Origin: Thermoplasmata archaeon
GTDB lineage: Archaea > Thermoplasmatota > Thermoplasmata > UBA184
Length of the DNA stretch: 19,030 nt
Assembly (NCBI GenBank): GCA_027314845.1
Contig: DAHVAA010000007.1
Location: 1 to 19,030 of the forward strand
Reading direction: 5' to 3'
In this document: positions 1 through 6,714 of the stretch, in pieces
Layout: every line of letters begins with the position of its first letter
Position numbering within the stretch: position 1 is the stretch's first letter
The notes under the pieces: model-generated
The model's database searches: none
What the model saw: only the letters and a program-made list of their open reading frames with translations
What the model was told of the DNA's origin: nothing
Translations under genes and position numbers: made by a program

Positions 1-1047
1 AGCCTCTACGCCTACACGTCGAACTGGCCCCCGGTCTACGTCGTCGAGTCCGACAGCATGCAGCACGGGCTCAGCGACCAGCTCGGACTGATCAATACCG
101 GCGACCTCGTGCTGGCCCAGAAGGTTTCTGCCTCCGACATCACGCCGTACGTCGTCGGTCTCGTGACCGGGTACTCCACGTACGGAGAATACGGGGATGT
201 CCTCCTCTATCATCCGAACGGGAATACGGGCGTGACCCCGGTGATCCACCGGGCGATCGTCTTCCTCCAGTACAACCCTGCCACCTCCACATCCGGTTCG
301 TCCTACAGCGTTCCCGAGCTCGCCCAATTGCCGGCGGGATCGTGCGGAGGCACGAACCCGGTCTACGCCACCCCAGGGACCCCCGGTGGCTGCGCGACGT
401 CGGACCTCACGGGCACGCTGGAATTGTTCCATATCGGCTGGAGGTCGCTGAACCTCTCGATCGACCTCTCCTCTCCCGGGTTGGGAGGTCACAGCGGGTA
501 CCTCACCCTGGGCGACAACAATCTCGCGGTCGACCAGAGCGGCTCCCCGGTGCCCCAGGTGAGCTCGCTGGTCGAGCCCGGCTGGATACTGGGCGTTGCC
601 CGAGGGATGATACCTTGGTTCGGTAGCCTCAAGCTTCTGCTCGAAGGGAACGCGGGCATGGTGCCGCCGCAGTCGTGGCAGTTCCTCGGCCTCACGGTTG
701 CCGGACTCATCCTGCTCGCCTTTGCCATCCACTACGCTCTCCGGGCCGAGGGGATCGAAACCCCCCTCCGAAAAGAGGAGGAGGAGGAGGAAGCGGAGGA
801 ACAGCAGGAGGCCCACCGTAGCCCGGACGGGCCGGAGGGTCGGCCGCACCGATGGCTCACTTCCTTGCGACCCTGGAGCGCCGCCGAGGAGGAGGACGAA
901 GAGGACGAGGTGGAGCCACGCCCCCGACATCACCCCTCAAACCACGGCGCCGTTCGGACGGAAGCGGGATCCCGTCGCGGTCGGCCGCGGCCTCGCGTGC
1001 GACGGTCCGAGCGGTCTGCCCGGCGGCGCAAGAACGACGACCTCTAG
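1..1047 (+). CDS. Signal peptidase I (S26B, archaeal/ER type), 5'-truncated by window edge
   Basis: The reading frame is open from base 1, so the N-terminus, including any first membrane helix, lies outside the window. The visible protein begins just before the box ESDSM, whose Ser (codon 55-57) fits the nucleophile of S26 signal peptidases. It continues with NTGDLVLAQKV, GDVLLYHPNG, PVIHRAIVF and GYLTLGDNN, the usual S26 boxes. A His in PVIHRAIVF replaces the Lys of bacterial leader peptidases, as in archaeal and ER enzymes. The family cleaves signal peptides from exported proteins at the outer face of the membrane. A second hydrophobic segment (about 679-744) is followed by an unusual tail of roughly 100 residues: a run of Glu, then Arg-rich sequence to the stop. 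The family call is firm; the role of the tail is unknown. The gene is convergent with the DoxX gene. Confidence 0.85.
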   Translation, partial: SLYAYTSNWPPVYVVESDSMQHGLSDQLGLINTGDLVLAQKVSASDITPYVVGLVTGYSTYGEYGDVLLYHPNGNTGVTPVIHRAIVFLQYNPATSTSGSSYSVPELAQLPAGSCGGTNPVYATPGTPGGCATSDLTGTLELFHIGWRSLNLSIDLSSPGLGGHSGYLTLGDNNLAVDQSGSPVPQVSSLVEPGWILGVARGMIPWFGSLKLLLEGNAGMVPPQSWQFLGLTVAGLILLAFAIHYALRAEGIETPLRKEEEEEEAEEQQEAHRSPDGPEGRPHRWLTSLRPWSAAEEEDEEDEVEPRPRHHPSNHGAVRTEAGSRRGRPRPRVRRSERSARRRKNDDL

Positions 1048-1110
1048 CAAGGCCGCGGAACGGGACGTCGTTCGGGCGATTCTCCGTCTTCTCGGGAACT
1101 CTCCGGACCG

Positions 1111-1671
1111 TTACGTTGCCGGAGCGCGGAGCCACGGCCCCTGGATCTCCGCAACGGCCGTCCATCTCGGCCACCGGGCTTCGAGCACGCGGTCGAGCGA
1201 GTATCGGCTCGGTCCGTAGCCGGCGTTGATGATCATGAGGAAGAGGAACACCATCGCATACACCGCTCCCGTGCCGATGTCCGTGGAGCTCGGCCCGTAG
1301 GGCCCGCCGAACCCTTCGGGGACCGACCAGATCAAGAAGCTCAGGAGGATCCCTCCGCTGTACGCGATCTTCCGCATGAACCCGAAGACGAGCGCGAGAC
1401 CCAGGAGGATCTCGAGGATGCCTGTCATGTCGACCCAGAGCGTAGGGTTCGAGCTGGTGGTGTTCGCCCAGAAGGTGAACCACCCCTGGAGCCACGGAGG
1501 CTGTCCGTCCGGGGAGGGCTGCCAGGCTCCCGAAGAGATGAATCCGGGCTGGAACTTGAACGCGCCATCGACGATCCAGATGAGGCCAAAAAGGATCCGA
1601 AGGCCGGCCTTGAGGCCCTCTCGGTGGCGGTAGATCCACGAGTCGAGTCCGTGCACTAAGGTTCCGCTCAT
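1111..1671 (-). CDS. DoxX-family integral membrane protein
   Basis: This 186-residue protein has four hydrophobic segments (about residues 22-40, 79-99, 102-118 and 134-151). The first ends in IWIVDGAFKFQPG, the helix-then-K-F layout common in DoxX/DoxD proteins, and the motif TDIGTGAVYAMVFLFL precedes the last segment. DoxX relatives include the DoxD subunit of archaeal thiosulfate:quinone oxidoreductase, but many members have no known function. No DoxA or sulfur-oxidation gene is nearby, so I do not assign a reaction. The ATG at 1671 has a purine-rich GGGGGAG about 8 bases upstream and a TATA-like stretch near 1703-1710. The gene stands alone and is convergent with the signal peptidase; the 63 bases between them show no clear terminator. 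Confidence 0.72.
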   Translation of the reverse strand: MSGTLVHGLDSWIYRHREGLKAGLRILFGLIWIVDGAFKFQPGFISSGAWQPSPDGQPPWLQGWFTFWANTTSSNPTLWVDMTGILEILLGLALVFGFMRKIAYSGGILLSFLIWSVPEGFGGPYGPSSTDIGTGAVYAMVFLFLMIINAGYGPSRYSLDRVLEARWPRWTAVAEIQGPWLRAPAT

Positions 1672-1702
1672 CGCGCGCTCCCCCTCGACCCGACCGGTGC
1701 CG

Positions 1703-1740
1703 CCCTATGAGGATTTTCGCCCCACCACGGTTTTCGCCCC
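1703..1740 (-). promoter_or_regulatory. Putative DoxX promoter with tandem 10-base direct repeat
   Basis: Reading the minus strand toward the DoxX gene, the 10-mer GGGGCGAAAA occurs twice (1740-1731 and 1723-1714), 17 bases apart start to start. It is followed by a weak TATA-like TCATAGG around 1703-1709. The copy nearer the gene could double as the A-rich TFB recognition element, and the pair could be an operator. The rest of the 172-base gap (1672-1843) holds no gene I can support, only GC-rich sequence. Confidence 0.35.
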
Positions 1741-1802
1741 GCTCTGCGGCCCCCACGGACGAGGGGGGTTGGCTCGGCCCCGACGGGGACCGCCGCGCAA
1801 TC

Positions 1803-1809
1803 CTTTAGT
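1803..1809 (+). promoter_or_regulatory. Weak TATA-like box for the prs gene
   Basis: CTTTAGT is the only AT-rich patch before the prs start. Its centre is about 38 bases upstream of the ATG at 1844, which would give a leader of roughly 10-12 bases. This is a weak match and is assigned by position only. Confidence 0.3.
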
Positions 1810-1843
1810 CCAAGCCCCAATCCGCTCCTCCCGGAACCACGAC

Positions 1844-2719
1844 ATGCACGTCATCGGAGGAACCGCCTCGACCGCCCTCGCGGAACGGATCTCTCGGGAG
1901 CTCGGGAACGCCCCGTTCGGCATCCCGTTCATGAAGCGGTTCCCGGACGGCGAGCTCTATGTCCGAGTGGGTGGACGCCTCGAAGGGGACGACGTCGTGA
2001 TCGTTCAGTCGACGCGTACCGACCAGGACCTCATCGAGCTCATGCTCCTCGAGGACGCGGTCCGAGAGGCCGGCGCTCGCCGGACCCTGGTGGTCGTCCC
2101 GTACTTCGGCTACGCTCGCCAGGACCGACGGTTCTTCCCGGGGGAACCCGTGAGCGCCCGCACGCTCTGCCGCCACGTAGAACTGGACGCCGACGTCATC
2201 GTCACCGTCGACCTTCACTCCTCCCAGACGCTCGCCCACTTCACGAAGCCGGCCTTCGAGGCGAGCGGCATTCCCGCGATCGCGCGGCTCCTACGGGAGC
2301 GCCCGGTCGACGTGCTCGCCTCTCCCGACAAGGGGGGTGTCGACCGCGTTCGCCGGATGGCGCAGCTTCTCGACCGCCCGTGGTTCGCTCTCGAGAAGAA
2401 GCGGATCGACAGCGAGCACGTAGAGCTCACGCTGCCCGCGAGCCTGCCGGCTCAGATCGAGGGCAAGCATATCGTCATCATCGACGACGTGATCTCGACC
2501 GGGGGGACGATCGTAGAGGCGGCCAAGCTGCTCAAGAAGGGTGGCGCCGGCGCGATCAGCGCTGCCTGCACGCACGGCCTCTTCCTGCGCGACGCGTTCG
2601 AACGGATCAAGGCGGTCACCGACGAGGTGTACTCGACCGACACTCTCGGCAACCCGGCCGAGAAGGCCTCGGTCGCGCGGGACATCGCGCAGATCCTCCA
2701 GCGACAGTCCCCGGCCTGA
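1844..2719 (+). CDS. prs: Ribose-phosphate pyrophosphokinase (PRPP synthase)
   Basis: This 291-residue protein has the complete PRPP synthase motif set: the ATP/flexible-loop box VVPYFGYARQDRRFFPGEP, the metal-binding VTVDLHSSQ, ASPDKGGVDRV, and the PRPP-binding loop HIVIIDDVISTGGTIVEAA. Length and motif order fit the family. The enzyme makes 5-phosphoribosyl diphosphate from ribose 5-phosphate and ATP in the cytosol, feeding purine, pyrimidine, histidine and NAD synthesis. PurP and NadB, also in this window, act in pathways that consume PRPP. The ATG at 1844 is chosen because the family N-terminus (MHVIGGTAS) begins there; the open frame extends further upstream without family-like sequence. 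The GNAT gene begins 13 bases after the stop, so the two are probably co-transcribed. Confidence 0.95.
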   Translation: MHVIGGTASTALAERISRELGNAPFGIPFMKRFPDGELYVRVGGRLEGDDVVIVQSTRTDQDLIELMLLEDAVREAGARRTLVVVPYFGYARQDRRFFPGEPVSARTLCRHVELDADVIVTVDLHSSQTLAHFTKPAFEASGIPAIARLLRERPVDVLASPDKGGVDRVRRMAQLLDRPWFALEKKRIDSEHVELTLPASLPAQIEGKHIVIIDDVISTGGTIVEAAKLLKKGGAGAISAACTHGLFLRDAFERIKAVTDEVYSTDTLGNPAEKASVARDIAQILQRQSPA

Positions 2720-2732
2720 ACCCGGAGCGAAG

Positions 2733-3698
2733 ATGGACCCTCCCCGGTCCACGACGGGCGCTTCCCCCGAAGACCTGCTGGAGCTGGTGCAATCGCTGCG
2801 CCATGCCCTCGCCGCCCGTCGGGAGGCTCCCGCCGGCCCCTGGGTCGAGGAGGTGGCCGCGGACCTCCGGTCCGGTCGACGGATCGGTTGGTGCTATCCG
2901 CCCTCCGCCGGGGGCGGGCTGGCCTTCTTCGCCGCACGGGGGTCGAACGCCTTCGGCCACGTCCACGTGGAAGTCGGGCCGGAAGACGAGGGTCGAGCGT
3001 TCGCCCTCGCCTCGACGCTCCTCGACCGACTTCCCGAGGATCTCCTCGACATCGACGTCGGGTTTACCGGCCTCGACCGCGAAACCGAGCGTCGGCTGCT
3101 CGGTCGGCTCGGGCAGCGACCTGGGTCCAGCCTGATCGAGCGGCAGGCGATCGAGCGGCCGATCGACGTGGCCGACGCCCTTCCACTCGGACCGATCCCG
3201 GCGGGGCTCCTCCAGGTGCCGCTCACCGACGTGACGGTCGATGCGCTCGCCGAGCTCGACCGTCAGGCGTTCTCGGGGACCGTGGATGAGCTGCTCGTCG
3301 GTCGGACCTTCGAGGACCATCGACGCGTGATGGAAGCGCTCCTTTCGGGGAGGCTCGGCATGTTCCTGCCCGATGCCTCATCGGCCCTCCTCGCCCCCGA
3401 AGGCCCCCGGCTCGTGGGAGTCCTTCTGACAGCCGAGGCGTCGCCGCAGGAGGCGGTCTTCCTCAGCTTCATGGTCCATCCGGCCGACCGAGGCCGGGGT
3501 CACGGCCGCTATCTTCTGCGGTGGGGCCTGCGCTCCCTCCGGGCGCTCGGATACTCGAAGGTGCATTTGTGGGTCACGATGGGGAACCTCGCGGCTCGCT
3601 CGCTCTACGAATCGGTCGGGTTCCGCCCGTTCGCCTACGCGACCATCTACCGCTGGGAACGACCGGGTTCGCCGCCGCAGCCACACTCGGAACGATAG
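2733..3698 (+). CDS. GNAT-family N-acetyltransferase with N-terminal extension
   Basis: This 321-residue protein has a C-terminal GNAT domain of about 150 residues. The acetyl-CoA pyrophosphate-loop motif is visible as VHPADRGRGHGRYLLRWGL, followed by KVHLWVTMGNLAARSLYESV, the usual beta-5 and alpha-4 region ending in GFRPF. The first 150 or so residues are not recognisable; they could be a degenerate GNAT-like half or a substrate-recognition domain. The substrate cannot be predicted. The ATG at 2733 has a GGAG five bases upstream (2724-2727) and follows the prs stop closely, which fits an internal cistron. The last 52 bases overlap the 3' end of the oppositely oriented Cas4-like nuclease gene. 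Confidence 0.82.
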   Translation: MDPPRSTTGASPEDLLELVQSLRHALAARREAPAGPWVEEVAADLRSGRRIGWCYPPSAGGGLAFFAARGSNAFGHVHVEVGPEDEGRAFALASTLLDRLPEDLLDIDVGFTGLDRETERRLLGRLGQRPGSSLIERQAIERPIDVADALPLGPIPAGLLQVPLTDVTVDALAELDRQAFSGTVDELLVGRTFEDHRRVMEALLSGRLGMFLPDASSALLAPEGPRLVGVLLTAEASPQEAVFLSFMVHPADRGRGHGRYLLRWGLRSLRALGYSKVHLWVTMGNLAARSLYESVGFRPFAYATIYRWERPGSPPQPHSER

Positions 3699-5023
3699 GG
3701 GCAGTCCTCAAACATCCAGGACGGGCAGGCCGGGAGCGTTTCCGGTGAGTGACTCGCGAGCGCCGCGCGGAGCGAGGCCTCCCGCTCTCGCCACAGCCGC
3801 GCCAAGGTCGAGATCGGGGAGAACTCTACCCGATAGACGCGCAGCTGATCGGTCGCCGACTCGGGGCGCTCGTAGGCGACGATGACCCGGCCGGCCGCCC
3901 GCCCCGTGGCCGCGCACCGAAATCCGAGCTCGAGCGCATACTGGGGGGAGCGATCGACCAGCTCCGCGGACGAGGGAGGACGGCGCGCCCGAGAAGTGCG
4001 AGCGAGATAGGGCTCGTCGCGGAACGCCGGAACCTCTTCCTCGGGCTCCGGGGCCAGTTCGGGAAGTCGCGCGACCTCTCCGACCGGTCCGCCTTCTACG
4101 GCCTCGAGCAGTCGGGCGTACGTCTCCGAAAGGGTCGGGCTCGCGCTCGGGGCCACATCCTCCGGTGGCCGGCGGGTCCGCTCGAAGTAAGCGCGACGGG
4201 GATAGACCAGGTCGCGGAACCGCTCGATCGACGGGGGGGTCGCTCTACCGAGCCGCTCTTCGAGCGACCGACGCAATCGCTCGGCTACGTCGGGCCGGGA
4301 AAGGACCGACTCCAGTTCGCCGAGGATGGGAGAGGCGGCGATCGCCTCCGTACCGGTACAGTCGCAGATGGGGCCCGCCCGGTACTCGCAGCCGCGGTCG
4401 AACCATGGGCACCGGGGCAGGCCGTCGGCCCTACCGCTCTGCCAGCTGGCCCGAAGCGCTTCGGCCCGACGGTGCATCTCCGAGAGGATCGCGTCGGGTC
4501 GACGAAAATGAACGTCGGCGCACTCCACCCCATCGAGCCCGCCGTCGTCGCGGAGCGCGAGCGATAGGATGCGGCCCGTTGTACGGCCCAAGAGAGCGCA
4601 GTACATACCGAGCTGCTCGAGGTACTCCGGCCGTTCGGCGCGGAGCGCCTCGGCCGCTACGGCGGCAGCGCTGGTCTTGATTTCGATCGGCCGATCGGTG
4701 AGCGCATCGAGCCGGCCGACCAACCCGTCCTTCCGGACCCGCACTTCGAGCGATCCCTCGGAGGCCAGTGTGGCCCCCAGCACCCGATGGAGGAGCCGGC
4801 CTCGTTGCATCCGCGCTCGCCGCTGCTCGGGCACAGGGACCGGGGGCCCCGTGACTCTCCAGAAGGCGCGGCGCATCGCCAACAGGTCGGTAACGCTGAC
4901 CGCGCGACGGCCGGACCCGCGTTCGAGGCGCGCGCGGAGCTCGACGGTCAGCTCGGAGTCCTCGGTGACGTGGACCGCGCGGCTCCAATCGGTTCCGGTC
5001 GCCGTCGGGGGGTGGGACTCCAC
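3647..5023 (-). CDS. Cas4/RecB-like PD-(D/E)XK nuclease with internal duplication and two Cys4 clusters
   Basis: This 458-residue protein is numbered from the GTG at 5023. Copy 1 (about residues 43-222) carries the nuclease motifs in order: VTDLLAMRRAFW, GRLLH (H79), GRLDAL (D106), EIKTS (E114, K116), QLGMY (Q137, Y141), then cysteines 205, 212, 220 and 222. Copy 2 (about 268-449) repeats the layout: RDLVYPRRAYFERT, ALELGFRCAATGRAAGRVIV, then cysteines 433, 441, 447 and 449. It has no recognisable His, Asp or Glu-x-Lys motif, so it is probably inactive. Cas4 and AddB relatives bind a 4Fe-4S cluster through one early and three late Cys; here the early Cys is absent in both copies and each has four late ones. 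There is no cas1, cas2 or CRISPR nearby, so DNA repair or recombination is the likelier role. A TTG at 5035 is an alternative start; the GTG lies 25 bases from the centre of a GTATAC box. Confidence 0.78.
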   Translation of the reverse strand: MESHPPTATGTDWSRAVHVTEDSELTVELRARLERGSGRRAVSVTDLLAMRRAFWRVTGPPVPVPEQRRARMQRGRLLHRVLGATLASEGSLEVRVRKDGLVGRLDALTDRPIEIKTSAAAVAAEALRAERPEYLEQLGMYCALLGRTTGRILSLALRDDGGLDGVECADVHFRRPDAILSEMHRRAEALRASWQSGRADGLPRCPWFDRGCEYRAGPICDCTGTEAIAASPILGELESVLSRPDVAERLRRSLEERLGRATPPSIERFRDLVYPRRAYFERTRRPPEDVAPSASPTLSETYARLLEAVEGGPVGEVARLPELAPEPEEEVPAFRDEPYLARTSRARRPPSSAELVDRSPQYALELGFRCAATGRAAGRVIVAYERPESATDQLRVYRVEFSPISTLARLWREREASLRAALASHSPETLPACPSWMFEDCPYRSECGCGGEPGRSQR

Positions 5024-5044
5024 GCCGCGCCCCAACCCACCCGA

Positions 5045-5050
5045 GTATAC
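5045..5050 (-). promoter_or_regulatory. TATA box of the Cas4-like nuclease gene
   Basis: GTATAC is centred about 25 bases upstream of the GTG at 5023 on the minus strand. That places transcription start at or next to the start codon, so a leaderless mRNA is likely, and it argues against the TTG at 5035. Confidence 0.5.
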
Positions 5051-5074
5051 GAGCGGCGACCTCGGGGGAAGCCG

Positions 5075-5080
5075 CTATAC
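5075..5080 (+). promoter_or_regulatory. TATA box of nadB
   Basis: CTATAC is centred about 25 bases upstream of the nadB ATG at 5103, the expected distance for a leaderless archaeal transcript. It lies 25 bases from the GTATAC that serves the opposite strand, forming a compact divergent promoter of 79 bases between start codons. Confidence 0.55.
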
Positions 5081-5102
5081 TCGCCGAGCCGCTCTCGGGA
5101 CG

Positions 5103-6671
5103 ATGACCGAGTCGGCCCGGCGACCGCTCATCATCGGGAGCGGGATCGCCGGCCTCTACGTCGCGCTCCGACTCAGGGAGCTTGGGCTCCGGCCGACGAT
5201 CGTGACCAAGTCGCGTCTCGAGGAGTCGAACACCCGATACGCCCAGGGCGGGATCGCCGCCGCCATCGGACCGAGCGACTCTCCGGCGCTGCACCTCACG
5301 GACACGATCCGCGCGGGGGACGGGCTCGTCGACCGCGACGCGGCCCGGGTCCTCACCTCAGAGGCTCCGGCGCGCATCGCCGACCTGGTTCGTTACGGCG
5401 TCCCCTTCGACACCGTCGAGGGTCAGATCTCGCTCGGCCGGGAAGCGGCGCACTCACGGTCCCGGATCCTCCATGCGGGCGGCGACGCGACGGGGCTCTC
5501 GATCGAGGAGGCACTCAAGCACCGTACGCTCGATGCCGGGATCGACGTGCGCGAGCGAACCGTCCTTCGAAGGCTCGAACCGGCCGGGCGGGACGGGCCG
5601 AAGGCGCACCTTTCGGATGCCGAGGGCCACGGACTCGAGGTCCTGGAGCCGGGGCCGGTCGTTCTGGCCACCGGAGGAGCCGGGAGCCTCTACCGACAGA
5701 GCTCGAACCCGTCGATCGCTACCGGTGAAGGCGTCGCCATCGCCTTTCGAGCCGGCGTCCTTTTGACCGACATGGAATTCATTCAATTCCATCCGACGGT
5801 CTTCTGGCGGGAAGGGGCTCCGCGCTACCTCATCACCGAGGCGTTCCGGGGAGAGGGGGCCGTCCTCCGCAACGACGCGGGGGAACGGTTCATGCCCCGG
5901 ATCCACCGAGATGCGGAGCTGGCGCCCCGCGATGTCGTCGCGCGAGCGATCGATCGCGAGATCCACCGGACCGGCCACCCGTGCGTCTATCTCGACGCGA
6001 CCGCGATCCCCCGCGACCGACTCTACGTTCGCTTCCCGTCGATCTGCCGGTTCCTGTCCACCTTCGGGCTCGACCCCTCGCGGGACCGGATCCCGGTGAC
6101 GCCGGCCGCGCACTACATGATCGGTGGCGTGACCACCGACCTCGATGGGCGGACGAGCCTCCACGGGCTCTACGCGTGCGGGGAGGTCGCCTCCACCGGA
6201 GTCCACGGAGCGAACCGTCTCGCCAGCAACTCCCTCCTCGAGGGCCTCGTGTTCGGCGAGCGGGTCGCGCGACAGCTCCTCCATCCTGTCGCCCGCGCTC
6301 CCCCCGAGCCGACCTCCGTCGTGACGGTCCCGCTCCTAGAGGGGGCGGGTCGCGGGGAGGAGCCGTCCCTTTTCGAGGAGGTCCGGGACCTTCTCTGGGA
6401 CGACGTCGGGATCGTTCGATCGGCCGATGGTCTGCGGTCCGCCCTCGGCGAGCTCGAGCGGATCTCGCGGGCCACCGAGCCGAGCCGGGCCGAGGAGCTC
6501 CCGGGGCCGCTCGCCAACGCCGCGTTGACCGCCTCGCTCATCGCACGGGCCGCCCTCCATCGAACCGAGAGCCGGGGCGCCCACTACCGGTCGGACTACC
6601 CTCGTTCCCGCCCGGGCCTTCGCCACCACATCGGCCTCCGGCGCTCGGTGCCGGTGCGGCGCTCGCGCTGA
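5103..6671 (+). CDS. nadB: L-aspartate oxidase
   Basis: This 522-residue FAD enzyme oxidises L-aspartate to iminoaspartate, the first step of de novo NAD synthesis; NadA then makes quinolinate. Motifs run in order: dinucleotide-binding IIGSGIAGLYVALRL (residues 10-24), TRYAQGGIAAA, HSRSRILHAGGDATG, ATGGAGSLY, MEFIQFHPT, ITEAFRGEGAVLRN, PVTPAAHYMIGGVTTDLDG, and GEVASTGVHGANRLASNSLL, followed by a helical C-terminal domain. The close alternatives, succinate dehydrogenase and fumarate reductase flavoproteins, differ around TRYAQGGIAAA and at the C-terminus, and no iron-sulfur or membrane subunit is adjacent. The ATG at 5103 is chosen because the NadB N-terminus begins there and a TATA-like box sits 25 bases upstream; the open frame extends about 530 bases further upstream but is not NadB-like. 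nadA and nadC are not in the window. Confidence 0.92.
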   Translation: MTESARRPLIIGSGIAGLYVALRLRELGLRPTIVTKSRLEESNTRYAQGGIAAAIGPSDSPALHLTDTIRAGDGLVDRDAARVLTSEAPARIADLVRYGVPFDTVEGQISLGREAAHSRSRILHAGGDATGLSIEEALKHRTLDAGIDVRERTVLRRLEPAGRDGPKAHLSDAEGHGLEVLEPGPVVLATGGAGSLYRQSSNPSIATGEGVAIAFRAGVLLTDMEFIQFHPTVFWREGAPRYLITEAFRGEGAVLRNDAGERFMPRIHRDAELAPRDVVARAIDREIHRTGHPCVYLDATAIPRDRLYVRFPSICRFLSTFGLDPSRDRIPVTPAAHYMIGGVTTDLDGRTSLHGLYACGEVASTGVHGANRLASNSLLEGLVFGERVARQLLHPVARAPPEPTSVVTVPLLEGAGRGEEPSLFEEVRDLLWDDVGIVRSADGLRSALGELERISRATEPSRAEELPGPLANAALTASLIARAALHRTESRGAHYRSDYPRSRPGLRHHIGLRRSVPVRRSR

Positions 6672-6685
6672 CCCACCGGACAATC

Positions 6686-6691
6686 GTTAAG
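6686..6691 (+). promoter_or_regulatory. TATA-like box for the acyl-CoA dehydrogenase gene
   Basis: GTTAAG is centred about 26 bases before the ATG at 6715, within the 43-base gap after nadB. The spacing suggests a separate, leaderless transcript. A GGGAGG also occurs but ends only one base before the ATG, too close for a normal ribosome binding site. Confidence 0.4.
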
Positions 6692-6714
6692 CCTCGCCAC
6701 CGGTCGAGGGAGGC

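Noticed and set aside
857..1756. Long minus-strand frame covering the DoxX region
   Set aside because: It is Arg/Pro-rich with no family features and overlaps the DoxX gene in a different frame; a GC-rich shadow.
3647..5023. Cas4 as part of a CRISPR-Cas locus
   Set aside because: No cas1/cas2-like protein and no spaced repeats occur anywhere in the window; the protein is only Cas4-like.
4569..5102. Upstream in-frame extension of nadB
   Set aside because: The frame is open but the sequence is Arg/Ser-rich and unlike NadB. It lies antisense to the Cas4-like nuclease gene, and the TATA-like box at 5075 and ATG at 5103 give a better start.
5103..6671. Succinate dehydrogenase or fumarate reductase flavoprotein
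   Set aside because: The TRYAQGGIAAA and GVHGANRLASNSLLEGL regions and the absence of sdhB/C/D neighbours favour L-aspartate oxidase.
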